From NCBI GenBank assembly GCA_024653875.1, contig JANLHE010000538.1, positions 1 to 6,463 on the forward strand: a stretch of DNA of 6,463 nucleotides, written 5' to 3'. A model generated the notes under the pieces. That model did no database searches, was not told where the DNA came from, and was given only the letters and a program-made list of their open reading frames with translations. Of this stretch, positions 1-6,347 are shown in pieces. The position numbers and the translations under genes are program-made. Each line of letters starts with the position of its first letter. Within the stretch, counting starts at the first letter, position 1. This stretch comes from Acidobacteriota bacterium. Lineage in GTDB: Bacteria > Acidobacteriota > Vicinamibacteria > Vicinamibacterales > SCN-69-37.

Positions 1-815
1 CCGTTCACCGACACCGGGGCCATCTGCACGATGAAGGACAGCGGCACGAGGATGGCCAGATGGGCCACCGGAATCGGCACGTGGATCGCGCGGGCGATCG
101 CGGCATAGAACGCCACCAGGATCCCTTGCACCGCGATGGCCCCCAGGAACCCCAGGGCGATCGCCGAAGGCGCGTCGCGGAAACGCGCGAGTGCCAGCAC
201 CAGCCGGGCGATGCGCTCTTCCACCCACTCCTGGTGCAGGAACTTCAGCGGCGCCAGCAGCCGGCCCACGCCGCGCGGCAGCAGCAGCACGGGTGCCGCC
301 AGCGCCACGCCGACCGCCAGGCCGAGCCACAGCAGGCCGGGGCCCATCGGCCCCAGCGCCGGGCTGGCTTGCGCCGTCATCGAGGCGCCAAGCGCGGCCA
401 CAAACACCAGGCCCAGCAGGCCGATGCCCCGATCCACGAGGACGACGGTTGTCGCCAGCGTCTTGGACCCGGCCGCGGTGGACGTGTCACGGATGCGCAC
501 CACGTCGCCTCCGATGTTGGAGGGCAGGAAGTTGTTGAAGAACGTCGCCACCAGATACGACTGGAGCAGCGTGGCCAGGCGCGCCGCCACGTGCTGGGCC
601 CGCAGCAACAGGCCCCAGCGCCAGGCGCTGATCATGACCATCAGGAGGTAGAGACCCAGGGCTGCCGCCAACAGCGGCACCGAGGCCGTGCGCGCCGTGG
701 CCCAGAGCCGCGCCATGTCCACGCGCGACAGCAGCACGTACAGAAGACCCACGGAGACGACGATCTTGATCGTCCACAGGAGGACCTGACGGCCGCGGCG
801 TGGTGGCGTACTCAC
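1..815 (-). CDS. Lysylphosphatidylglycerol synthase TM-region / flippase-like membrane protein (3' end missing)
   Basis: Reading the minus strand from GTG at 815 gives 271 codons open to the window edge; family members are usually about 300-350 residues, so only the C-terminal part is missing. The product is strongly hydrophobic, with likely membrane segments near residues 11-29, 46-71, 122-144, 160-179, 216-240 and 246-265. The family hallmarks are visible: an FFNNFLPSNIGGDVVR block at about 92-107, a VDRGIG block at 127-132, and QMAPVSVNG at the end, which matches the conserved proline/glycine motif near the C-terminus. Such proteins (the PF03706 type) resemble the flippase part of MprF and often sit beside glycosyltransferases. 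The aminoacyl-transferase domain of true MprF is not seen, so lysyl-PG synthesis should not be assumed. An in-frame ATG at 833 is an alternative start; neither start has a clear Shine-Dalgarno. It is divergent from the glycan genes, and carrier or lipid transport is inference. Confidence 0.87.
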   Translation of the reverse strand, partial: MSTPPRRGRQVLLWTIKIVVSVGLLYVLLSRVDMARLWATARTASVPLLAAALGLYLLMVMISAWRWGLLLRAQHVAARLATLLQSYLVATFFNNFLPSNIGGDVVRIRDTSTAAGSKTLATTVVLVDRGIGLLGLVFVAALGASMTAQASPALGPMGPGLLWLGLAVGVALAAPVLLLPRGVGRLLAPLKFLHQEWVEERIARLVLALARFRDAPSAIALGFLGAIAVQGILVAFYAAIARAIHVPIPVAHLAILVPLSFIVQMAPVSVN

Positions 816-871
816 GGCCGCGGAGTGTACCATCAAGGGGCCCAACGCCCATGCGATCGGGCCATGAAGGC
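816..871. promoter_or_regulatory. Short divergent intergenic region, presumed to hold both promoters
   Basis: This 56-base gap separates the minus-strand membrane protein from the plus-strand gene string and is the only non-coding stretch in the window longer than about 10 bases. Promoters for both directions should lie here or in the adjoining coding ends. On the minus strand a -10-like TACACT (829-824) lies 8 bases upstream of the GTG at 815, which would fit a nearly leaderless transcript; no good -35 accompanies it. On the plus strand AAGGGG (835-840) could serve as ribosome binding site for an ATG at 851. An imperfect inverted repeat, GTACTC (808-813) and GAGTGTAC (823-830), straddles the minus-strand start. 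All of these are weak signals; only the divergent arrangement is firm. Confidence 0.35.
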
Positions 872-2035
872 ATGCACATACTGATGATCGCGCCGGAGCC
901 CTTCTTTGAGCCCCGGGGCACACCTTTTTCGGAATTCCACCGCATTCGAGCGCTCACATCGCTTGGACACACGGTGGACCTTGTCACGTACCCGTTCGGC
1001 CGCGACGTCGAGATGCCCGGTCTGCGGATCGTCCGCAGCCTGAAGCCGCCCTTCGTGTCGCGCGTGCGCATCGGGCCGTCGTGGGCCAAGGTTCCGCTTG
1101 ACGCGCTGCTCTCGCTGACCGCGCTGCGGATGGCGCTGACGCGGAAGTACGACGCCATCCACTCGCACGAAGAGGGCGGCGCCATCGGGATCGTGCTCGC
1201 CGCGATGCTGCGCAAGCCGCATCTCTACGACATGCACTCCAGCCTGCCGCAGCAGATCGCGAACTTCGGGTACGGCAAGGCGACCTGGCTGGTGTCATTT
1301 TTTGCCTGGGTGGAACGTCTGATGATCAAGCGATCGCGCGTGGTCATCGTCATCTGCGAGGACCTCGATGACACGGTGAAGGCCCTGAAGCTGCCTGTAC
1401 CCACCGTGCTGATTGAGAACGCGGCAGGCTCCGGCGCCGCGCCGTCGGCCGGCACGGGGCTGGCCGCCCGGCAGTCGCTGGGACTTTCGGCCACGGCGCC
1501 GGTCGTCCTCTACACCGGGACGTTCGAGGCGTATCAGGGACTCGACCTGCTCTTCGACGCGATGACGATCGTCGTCGCGTCGCATCCCGACGCGCGCCTC
1601 GTGATGGTGGGAGGCGAGCCCGCGCAGGTGGACACCGCGCGCCAGTCGGTGGAGCGCCGCGGCCTGGCGCCGGCCGTGATCTTCACCGGGCAGCGGCCCG
1701 CCGAAGAAGTGCCCGCGTATCTGGATGCCGCCACCGCGCTCGTGTCGCCACGCTCGAGCGGCACCAACACGCCCCTCAAGATTTATCAGTACCTCCGCTC
1801 GGGACGGCCGATTGTGGCCACGCGGTTGCGGACGCACACCCAGGTGCTCAATGACGATGTGGCCATCCTGACGCCGGCGACCGCGGAAGGACTGGCGGAG
1901 GGGCTGGTGCGGGCCATCACGGACCCGGATGCCGGTGCGATGGGGCGGCGCGCGCGAGATCTCGCCAACACGAAATACAGCGACGACGCGTTCGTGGACA
2001 AGACGCGGCGGGCCTACGAGGTGTTGTTCCAGTGA
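872..2035 (+). CDS. GT4-family glycosyltransferase (GT-B fold)
   Basis: The 387-residue product has the two-Rossmann-domain layout of GT-B retaining glycosyltransferases. The N-terminal acceptor domain opens with MHILMIAPEPFFEPRGTPFS, a glycine/proline loop after strand 1 typical of a GT4 subgroup, and contains HSHEEGGA at 97-104. The C-terminal nucleotide-sugar domain starts near 210 with VVLYTGTFEAYQGLDLL and includes VMVGGEP (244-250), a TGQ segment (272-274) and GTNTPLKIYQYLRSGRPIVAT (297-317). The last block occupies the place of the EX7E donor-binding motif, but both canonical glutamates appear replaced (the second by Q306 or a neighbour). Start choice: 872 matches the usual N-terminus, although the GAAGG before it is too close; an in-frame ATG at 851, preceded by AAGGGG, would add seven residues. 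Its stop overlaps the methyltransferase start by four bases. Sugar donor and acceptor are unknown; a glycolipid or polyprenyl-linked glycan is likely from context. Confidence 0.9.
   Translation: MHILMIAPEPFFEPRGTPFSEFHRIRALTSLGHTVDLVTYPFGRDVEMPGLRIVRSLKPPFVSRVRIGPSWAKVPLDALLSLTALRMALTRKYDAIHSHEEGGAIGIVLAAMLRKPHLYDMHSSLPQQIANFGYGKATWLVSFFAWVERLMIKRSRVVIVICEDLDDTVKALKLPVPTVLIENAAGSGAAPSAGTGLAARQSLGLSATAPVVLYTGTFEAYQGLDLLFDAMTIVVASHPDARLVMVGGEPAQVDTARQSVERRGLAPAVIFTGQRPAEEVPAYLDAATALVSPRSSGTNTPLKIYQYLRSGRPIVATRLRTHTQVLNDDVAILTPATAEGLAEGLVRAITDPDAGAMGRRARDLANTKYSDDAFVDKTRRAYEVLFQ
2018..2023 (+). promoter_or_regulatory. Ribosome binding site for the methyltransferase GTG start
   Basis: GAGGTG lies 8 bases upstream of the GTG at 2032, inside the last codons of the preceding glycosyltransferase. 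The good match and spacing decide the GTG start, and its overlap with the upstream TGA points to translational coupling. Confidence 0.6.
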
Positions 2036-2793
2036 ACCGGCAGCATTACAGCTACACGCATTACGCCAACAAGGACGTGGCCGCTGGGTTCGACACCCTG
2101 CGGTTCAGCGGGCCGATTGGCGAGTTCCTCCTGGAGACGCAGGAGCGCCTCCTGATGGATGCGTGCCGGCCGTCGGGGCAGGGCGCTGGGGACCGGCCCC
2201 TGGCCGGCTGCTCGGTCCTGGACGTGGGCACGGGAACCGGCCGCGCCGCGATTGGCCTGGCGCGCGCGGGCGCCACCGTGACTGGTGTTGACGCGTCCAG
2301 CGAGATGCTGGAGGTCGCGCGGTCGCGCGCGGAAGCCGCGGACGTGCTTGTGAACTTCGACGTCGGCGATGCCCACGCGCTGCCGTTCCCCGATGCGCAC
2401 TTTGATGTGGCCGTGTCGCTGCGCGTGCTGATGCACACGCCGGACTGGCGCCGCTGCGTGGGCGAACTGTGCCGGGTTGCGCGCACACGCGTGGTCGTGG
2501 ACTTTCCCTCCCGATCGAGCCTGGCCGCCGTGGAAAGCCTCGCGCGCCATCTCAAGCGCGCCGCCGGCGGCGATGTCGAGTCGTATCGCGTGATGCCCGA
2601 GCGCAGCGTGGCCGCGACGTTTGCCGCGCATGGTTATCGTGTCGTGACCGTCCATCGGCAGTTCGTGCTGCCCATCGCCCTGCACAAGGCCGTCGGGTCG
2701 CTGGCGTTCACACGCGGCGCGGAACGGACGCTTGCCGCGGTCGGCCTGCTGTGGCTGGCCGGCTCACCGGTCACGATGGTGGCGGAGCGATGA
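2032..2793 (+). CDS. Class I SAM-dependent methyltransferase (Methyltransf_11-like)
   Basis: The 253-residue protein has the Rossmann methyltransferase core. Motif I is VLDVGTGTG at 62-70, the acidic ribose-binding residue is D87 in GVDAS, D113 in VGDAHALPFP (111-120) is the adenine-contact region, and FDVAVSLRVLMH (124-135) is the motif IV/V stretch. A roughly 60-residue leader with several tyrosines (HYSYTHYANKDVA, 5-17) precedes the core; this style is seen in methyltransferases acting on sugars, lipids or quinones. The C-terminal third (about 185-253) is moderately hydrophobic and may bind the acceptor. It starts with GTG overlapping the glycosyltransferase stop (GTGA) and ends in an ATGA overlap with the next gene, so stoichiometric co-expression is likely. 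Methylation of a sugar or lipid in the glycan pathway is inferred from neighbours; a UbiE-like or other small-molecule role cannot be excluded from sequence alone. Confidence 0.87.
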   Translation: MNRQHYSYTHYANKDVAAGFDTLRFSGPIGEFLLETQERLLMDACRPSGQGAGDRPLAGCSVLDVGTGTGRAAIGLARAGATVTGVDASSEMLEVARSRAEAADVLVNFDVGDAHALPFPDAHFDVAVSLRVLMHTPDWRRCVGELCRVARTRVVVDFPSRSSLAAVESLARHLKRAAGGDVESYRVMPERSVAATFAAHGYRVVTVHRQFVLPIALHKAVGSLAFTRGAERTLAAVGLLWLAGSPVTMVAER

Positions 2794-3770
2794 ACGTCCT
2801 TGTCACGGGCGCGACCGGATTCACCGGAAGCCACCTGGTGAGGCGGCTGGCGGCGGCGGGCGATACCGTGCGCGCGATCGTGCGGCGCCCGGAGGCGGCC
2901 GCCGATCTTCGCGCCGCCGGGATTGACGTCGTGGCTGGCGACCTGACGGATGCCGGGAGCCTGCGCCGCGCCTGCGCCGGGATCGACGTGGTCTACAACA
3001 TCGGCGCCTTGTATCGCACGGCCGGTCTGCCGGCGTCGGCGTACCGCGCCGTGAACGCCGAGGGCGTGGCCGCGCTGGTGCGCGCGGCGGCGGCCGCCGG
3101 GGTGCGCCGCGTGGTCCACTGCAGCACGGTGGGTGTCCATGGCGACGTGGAGCATCCGCCCGCGAACGAAGACGCACCCCTCCGTCCTGGCGATATCTAC
3201 CAGGAGACGAAGGTCGAGGGCGAGCGCCTGGCGTCGCAGGCCGCCGCCGAGGCCGGCATGGAGCTGGTCATCGCGCGTCCATCCGGGATCTACGGACCTG
3301 GGGACCGGCGGTTGTTCAAGCTCTTGGGCGGCGTGGCGCGCGGCCGTTTTCTCCTGCTGGGCGACGGCAGGATTTTCTACCACCTCACGTACGTCGAGGA
3401 CCTCTGCGACGGGTTTCGCCTGTGCGGCACCGTGCCGGGGGCGGCCGGGCGGACCTACATCCTCGCCGGCGGCGAGGTGACGACGCTGCGTGAACTCATC
3501 GCGATCACGGCCGACGTGGCGGGCGTCACGCCGCCCCGGCTGCGCCTGCCGGTCTGGCCGTTCTGGATCGCGGGCGCCGTGTGCGAGGCCGTGTGCGCGC
3601 CCTTCGGCATCACGCCACCAATCTACCGGCGCCGTGTAGACTTCTTCACCAAGAGTCGCGCGTTTGACATCTCCCGCGCCCGCGCCGAGCTGGGGTTTGC
3701 GCCCGCCGTGGGCCTGCGCGACGGAATTGGACGCACATTGGAGTGGTACCGTGCCCAAGACTGGATCTGA
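2790..3770 (+). CDS. NAD-dependent epimerase/dehydratase, extended SDR family
   Basis: The 326-residue product has the dinucleotide-binding GxxGxxG motif (G7-A-T-G10-F-T-G13), the acidic/amide pocket GDLTD at 50-54, and the extended-SDR active site: S112/T113 in HCSTVGVHG and Y137/K141 in IYQETK. RPSGIYGPGD (163-172) is the conserved substrate-binding segment, and YHLTYVEDL (197-205) is the usual downstream motif. These residues look intact, so oxidoreductase or epimerase activity on a nucleotide sugar is expected. The 250-275 stretch (LRLPVWPFWIAGAVCEA) is hydrophobic, as in the 3-beta-HSD-like and HpnA-like branches of the family, so a sterol, hopanoid or flavonol-type substrate is an alternative to a sugar. 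The ATG overlaps the methyltransferase TGA (ATGA); an ATG start with the GxxGxxG at residue 7 is typical. It overlaps the acyltransferase gene by 20 bases. Confidence 0.88.
   Translation: MNVLVTGATGFTGSHLVRRLAAAGDTVRAIVRRPEAAADLRAAGIDVVAGDLTDAGSLRRACAGIDVVYNIGALYRTAGLPASAYRAVNAEGVAALVRAAAAAGVRRVVHCSTVGVHGDVEHPPANEDAPLRPGDIYQETKVEGERLASQAAAEAGMELVIARPSGIYGPGDRRLFKLLGGVARGRFLLLGDGRIFYHLTYVEDLCDGFRLCGTVPGAAGRTYILAGGEVTTLRELIAITADVAGVTPPRLRLPVWPFWIAGAVCEAVCAPFGITPPIYRRRVDFFTKSRAFDISRARAELGFAPAVGLRDGIGRTLEWYRAQDWI
3740..3743 (+). promoter_or_regulatory. Ribosome binding site for the acyltransferase GTG start
   Basis: GGAG ends 7 bases before GTG at 3751, within the last codons of the epimerase gene. 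This spacing supports GTG 3751 over the in-frame ATG at 3664, which would extend far into the epimerase gene with a low-complexity leader. Confidence 0.6.
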
Positions 3771-4503
3771 CCGCGAGATTCCCCGCGCGCAAGACCAACT
3801 CAGCGCGCCCGGGGGGGCCGCCGGCAAATACCGCGCGCTCATCGTCGGCCGCCCCGGCGTCCTCGCGCTCCTGAAGTACGAGCTTGTCGTCATGGTGGCC
3901 CAGTGGATGCCGGGCGCGCTGGGCCTGGTGTTCCGCAAGGTCATGTATCGGTGGCTGCTGGGCGCGTGCGGGCGCAACGTCGTGTTCGGACTGGGCGTGG
4001 TGCTGCGGCATCCGCACAAGATTCACGTCGGAGACAACGTGGTCATCGACGACAACTGCCTGCTGGACGCCAAAGGTGACGCCAATGCCGGCATCACGAT
4101 CGGCCGGGGCGTGTTCGTGGGCCGCAACACGATCCTGTCCTGCAAGAACGGCGATATCACGCTGGCCGACGGCGTCAACATCGGCTTCAACTGCGAGATC
4201 TTCTCGGCGGGGACCGTCTCGGTGGGCGCCCACACGCTGCTGGCGGCCTACAGCTACCTGATTGGCGGCGATCACGACTTCAGCGATCCCGCGCTGGCCG
4301 TGAATGCCCAGCCGCGCAAGGCCGACGGCATTGCCGTGGGCGCCGGGGTCTGGATTGGCGCGGGCGCGAAGGTGCTCGACGGTGTCACGATCGGCGATCG
4401 CGCGATTATCGGCGCGGGCGCGGTGGTGCGTGGTCCGGTGCCGGCCGGCGCCAAGGCGGTCGGCGTGCCGGCGCGCGTGCTGGCCGGCGGAACGGAAGCC
4501 TGA
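3751..4503 (+). CDS. Hexapeptide-repeat (left-handed beta-helix) acyltransferase
   Basis: The 250-residue product, read from GTG 3751, carries a left-handed beta-helix built from hexapeptide repeats: IHVGDNVVIDDNCLLDA (91-107), ITIGRGVFVGRNTILSC (115-131), ITLADGVNIGFNCEI (136-150) and VSVGAHTLLAAYSYL (156-170). A second run, GIAVGAGVWIGAGAKVLDGV (193-212) and IGDRAIIGAGAVV (214-226), ends in VGVPARVLAG (237-246), the standard closing motif. GGDHDF (172-177) has a histidine, H175, in the place of the catalytic His of acetyltransferases of the CysE/Maa/WcaF type. Residues 28-80 form a hydrophobic, basic N-terminal extension (LLKYELVVMVAQW, then PGALGLVFRKVMYRWLL) that may hold it at the membrane. 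Acyl-CoA-dependent O-acylation (probably acetylation) of a surface sugar is inferred from family and neighbours. A G7 tract (3811-3817) lies at codons 21-23. Gene spacing to the next glycosyltransferase is 3 bases. Confidence 0.87.
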   Translation: MPKTGSDREIPRAQDQLSAPGGAAGKYRALIVGRPGVLALLKYELVVMVAQWMPGALGLVFRKVMYRWLLGACGRNVVFGLGVVLRHPHKIHVGDNVVIDDNCLLDAKGDANAGITIGRGVFVGRNTILSCKNGDITLADGVNIGFNCEIFSAGTVSVGAHTLLAAYSYLIGGDHDFSDPALAVNAQPRKADGIAVGAGVWIGAGAKVLDGVTIGDRAIIGAGAVVRGPVPAGAKAVGVPARVLAGGTEA

Positions 4504-4506
4504 TCG

Positions 4507-5553
4507 ATGGCGCGCGTCGCGGTGGTCACGTCGTCGCCGCCAATGGTCGAGGGCGGGCACCTCGTGATCGCGCGCGCGCTGGTGGATGCGCTCGGCGCTG
4601 AAGGCCACGAGGCCGGGCTCATCACGACACCCTCCAACCGGTTCGGCCGTCAAGGCGCGGAGTACCTCGCCACGTGGCTCACCGACGTGACCCAGATGGG
4701 CGGGCGTCCAGTGGACCGCGTCATCTCGCTGCGGTTTCCGTCGTACGCGGTGCGCCATCCCTCCCAGGTGTGCTGGCTCAACCACACGATGCGCGAGTAC
4801 TACGACCTGTGGGACGAGTTCGCCGGCCGCCTCTCGCCGCAGGGCAAGTTGAAAGAGGGCGTCCGCCGCGGCCTGATCCACGCGGCGGACACATACTGTT
4901 TCAAGCACCACCTGAAGGCGCTTTACGCGCAGTCGCGCACGGTGCAGGAGCGTTTGCAGCGCTGGAACGGCGTTCCGTCGCAGGTGCTCTATCCGCCGGC
5001 TCCGCCGCGCGCCTACCGGTGTGATGGGTACGGCGACTTCATCTTTGTCGTCTCACGGCTGGAGCCGTTGAAGCGGATCGATCTCATCCTGCGGGCGCTG
5101 GCCACCGGCGCCGCGCGGGACGTGCGCTGCGTGATCGCCGGCAGCGGCGATGGGGAAGCGTCGTTGCGGGCAGAGGCGGTGCGTCTGGGACTGGACGGCC
5201 GGGTGACGTTCGCCGGGCGGATCTCCGACGACCAGCTGGTGGACTACCTGGCGACGTGCCGCGCCGTCTGTTTCGTGCCAAAGCGCGAGGACTACGGCTT
5301 CGTCACCGTCGAAGCCTTCTCGGCGGCGAAGGCGGTCGTGACGGTCGACGACAGCGGTGGGCCCGCGGAACTGGTCGTTGACGGCGTCAACGGCCGTATC
5401 ACCGCGCCCGACGCCACGGCACTCGGCGAGGCGCTGGCCGCCCTCGCGTCGGATCGCGCCCTCGCTGAACGCCTGGGTCAGCAGGCACGGGCCACCGCGG
5501 CATCGTTGCGGTGGGCTGACGTCGCGCGCACGCTCGTGTCAGCGAACGGTTAG
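4507..5553 (+). CDS. GT4-family glycosyltransferase (second, canonical)
   Basis: The 348-residue protein is a GT-B glycosyltransferase with a complete GT4 donor domain. The N-terminal domain has MVEGGHLVIARAL (13-25), with the diglycine of strand 1, and LNHTMREYYDLWDEF (91-105). The C-terminal domain begins at about 177 with DFIFVVSRLEPLKR (177-190), including the donor-phosphate-binding R184/K189 pair, followed by VIAGSGDGE (209-217) and VTFAGRISDDQLVDYL (233-248). EDYGFVTVE (261-269) is an exact EX7E motif, with the trailing GPAELVVDGVNG loop (285-296). These are the features expected of a retaining, metal-independent transferase. Donor sugar and acceptor are unknown. The ATG at 4507 has GGAAG (4494-4498) at 8 bases and sits 3 bases after the acyltransferase stop. 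It differs in sequence from the GT4 at the start of the operon, so the two probably add different residues. Confidence 0.91.
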   Translation: MARVAVVTSSPPMVEGGHLVIARALVDALGAEGHEAGLITTPSNRFGRQGAEYLATWLTDVTQMGGRPVDRVISLRFPSYAVRHPSQVCWLNHTMREYYDLWDEFAGRLSPQGKLKEGVRRGLIHAADTYCFKHHLKALYAQSRTVQERLQRWNGVPSQVLYPPAPPRAYRCDGYGDFIFVVSRLEPLKRIDLILRALATGAARDVRCVIAGSGDGEASLRAEAVRLGLDGRVTFAGRISDDQLVDYLATCRAVCFVPKREDYGFVTVEAFSAAKAVVTVDDSGGPAELVVDGVNGRITAPDATALGEALAALASDRALAERLGQQARATAASLRWADVARTLVSANG

Positions 5554-5560
5554 AAGTTCC

Positions 5561-6343
5561 ATGTCCTACCGCACTCCACTCGAACAGCGCATCGCCAAGA
5601 AGACGACGCAGGCGATCATCGAGCACAACCTCATCGAGGACGGCGACCGCATCATGGTCGGCCTGTCGGGCGGCAAGGACAGTTGGGCGCTGATTCAGAT
5701 CCTGGACGTGCTGCGCACGCGCGCGCCCATCACGTTCTCAATCTGTGCGATCAATGTGAACTCCGGGTACACCGACTTCAAGCACGACGTGGTCACCAGG
5801 GCGTGCGCGGAACGCGGGTGGGAGCTGCACATCGAGCACACAACCATCGGCGCGGTGATGGACGACATCCTCGAGGACGGCGAGACGCCGTGTTCGTTGT
5901 GCGCGCGCCTGCGCCGAGGCGTGTTGTATCGGCTGGCCGACTCCGTGGACGCGACCAAAATCGCGCTGGGCCATCACATGGACGACTTCGTGGAAACGCT
6001 GCTCCTGAACGTGTTCTTCCAGGGCGCGCTCAAGGCGATGCCGGCGCGGCTGACGTCCGACAACGGTAGACATACCGTCATCCGGCCGCTGGTCTACGTG
6101 ACCGAGGCCGAAGCGCGGGCCTACACGCAGGAGAACAACCTGCCGGTCATCGGCTGTTGCTGTCCCGCGTGCGGGGACCTGAGCCTGAAACGCCAGCGCC
6201 TCAAGCGGATGATCGCGGAACTGGAACTGGAGCACCCCGAGGCCAAGAACTCCATGATCAAGGCCATCGGCAACGTGGCGCCGCGCCACCTCCTCGACAC
6301 CCGTTTACACCCGGTGGCGCAGGCCGCCGCGGCCCTCCGGTAG
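5561..6343 (+). CDS. ttcA: tRNA-cytidine(32) 2-sulfurtransferase TtcA
   Basis: The 260-residue product is TtcA, which adds sulfur at C2 of cytidine 32 in the anticodon loop of certain tRNAs. It uses ATP and a [4Fe-4S] cluster in the cytoplasm. SGGKDS (36-41) is the PP-loop nucleotide motif. TPCSLCARLRRG (109-120) supplies C111 and C114, matching the CSLC ligands of the E. coli protein. A Cys-rich segment, VIGCCCPACGDL (196-207), stands where E. coli has the third cysteine ligand (PCNLC), with C199 aligning best. LGHHMDDFVETLLLN (136-150) and APRHLLDT (240-247) are further family blocks. It is about 50 residues shorter than E. coli TtcA (311), missing the variable C-terminal tail. ATG 5561 follows 7 bases after the glycosyltransferase stop, with only a weak AGAAG upstream. 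Neighbours are unrelated glycan genes on the left and dtd on the right, so translation in the operon is likely coupled. Confidence 0.95.
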   Translation: MSYRTPLEQRIAKKTTQAIIEHNLIEDGDRIMVGLSGGKDSWALIQILDVLRTRAPITFSICAINVNSGYTDFKHDVVTRACAERGWELHIEHTTIGAVMDDILEDGETPCSLCARLRRGVLYRLADSVDATKIALGHHMDDFVETLLLNVFFQGALKAMPARLTSDNGRHTVIRPLVYVTEAEARAYTQENNLPVIGCCCPACGDLSLKRQRLKRMIAELELEHPEAKNSMIKAIGNVAPRHLLDTRLHPVAQAAAALR

Positions 6344-6347
6344 GCCC

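Noticed and set aside
800..871. GTG 800 as the start of the first glycosyltransferase
   Set aside because: The extra 24 residues overlap the divergent gene and look unlike the family; the conserved N-terminus begins at 872 (851 remains possible).
60..884. Plus-strand open frame opposite the membrane protein
   Set aside because: Its product is Arg/Gln/His-rich low complexity, as expected from the antisense of a GC-rich gene; the minus strand has clear family motifs and membrane segments.
487..1215. Minus-strand open frame spanning the divergent gap
   Set aside because: It crosses two well-supported genes in another frame, and its product has no family motif and a Gly/Pro/Arg-rich tail.
1298..1303. 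T6 run in the first glycosyltransferase as a slippage or frameshift site
   Set aside because: It encodes Phe-Phe in a frame that stays open and conserved on both sides; no alternative frame of interest follows.
3664..3750. ATG 3664 as the start of the acyltransferase
   Set aside because: It would overlap the SDR gene by over 100 bases with a Pro/Ala/Trp-rich leader; GTG 3751 has a good GGAG at the right distance.
2634..4019. Long minus-strand frame (about 460 codons) opposite the SDR and acyltransferase
   Set aside because: It is Arg/His/Ala-rich shadow coding from GC3 bias; the plus-strand SDR has complete GxxGxxG and YxxxK motifs.
3646..4911. Long minus-strand frame (about 420 codons) opposite the acyltransferase and second GT4
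   Set aside because: It is a low-complexity His/Arg/Ala-rich antisense frame across two real genes, with no domain recognisable.
5551..5561. Terminator or promoter between the second glycosyltransferase and ttcA
   Set aside because: Only 7 bases separate the genes and no hairpin with a T-run is visible around the junction.
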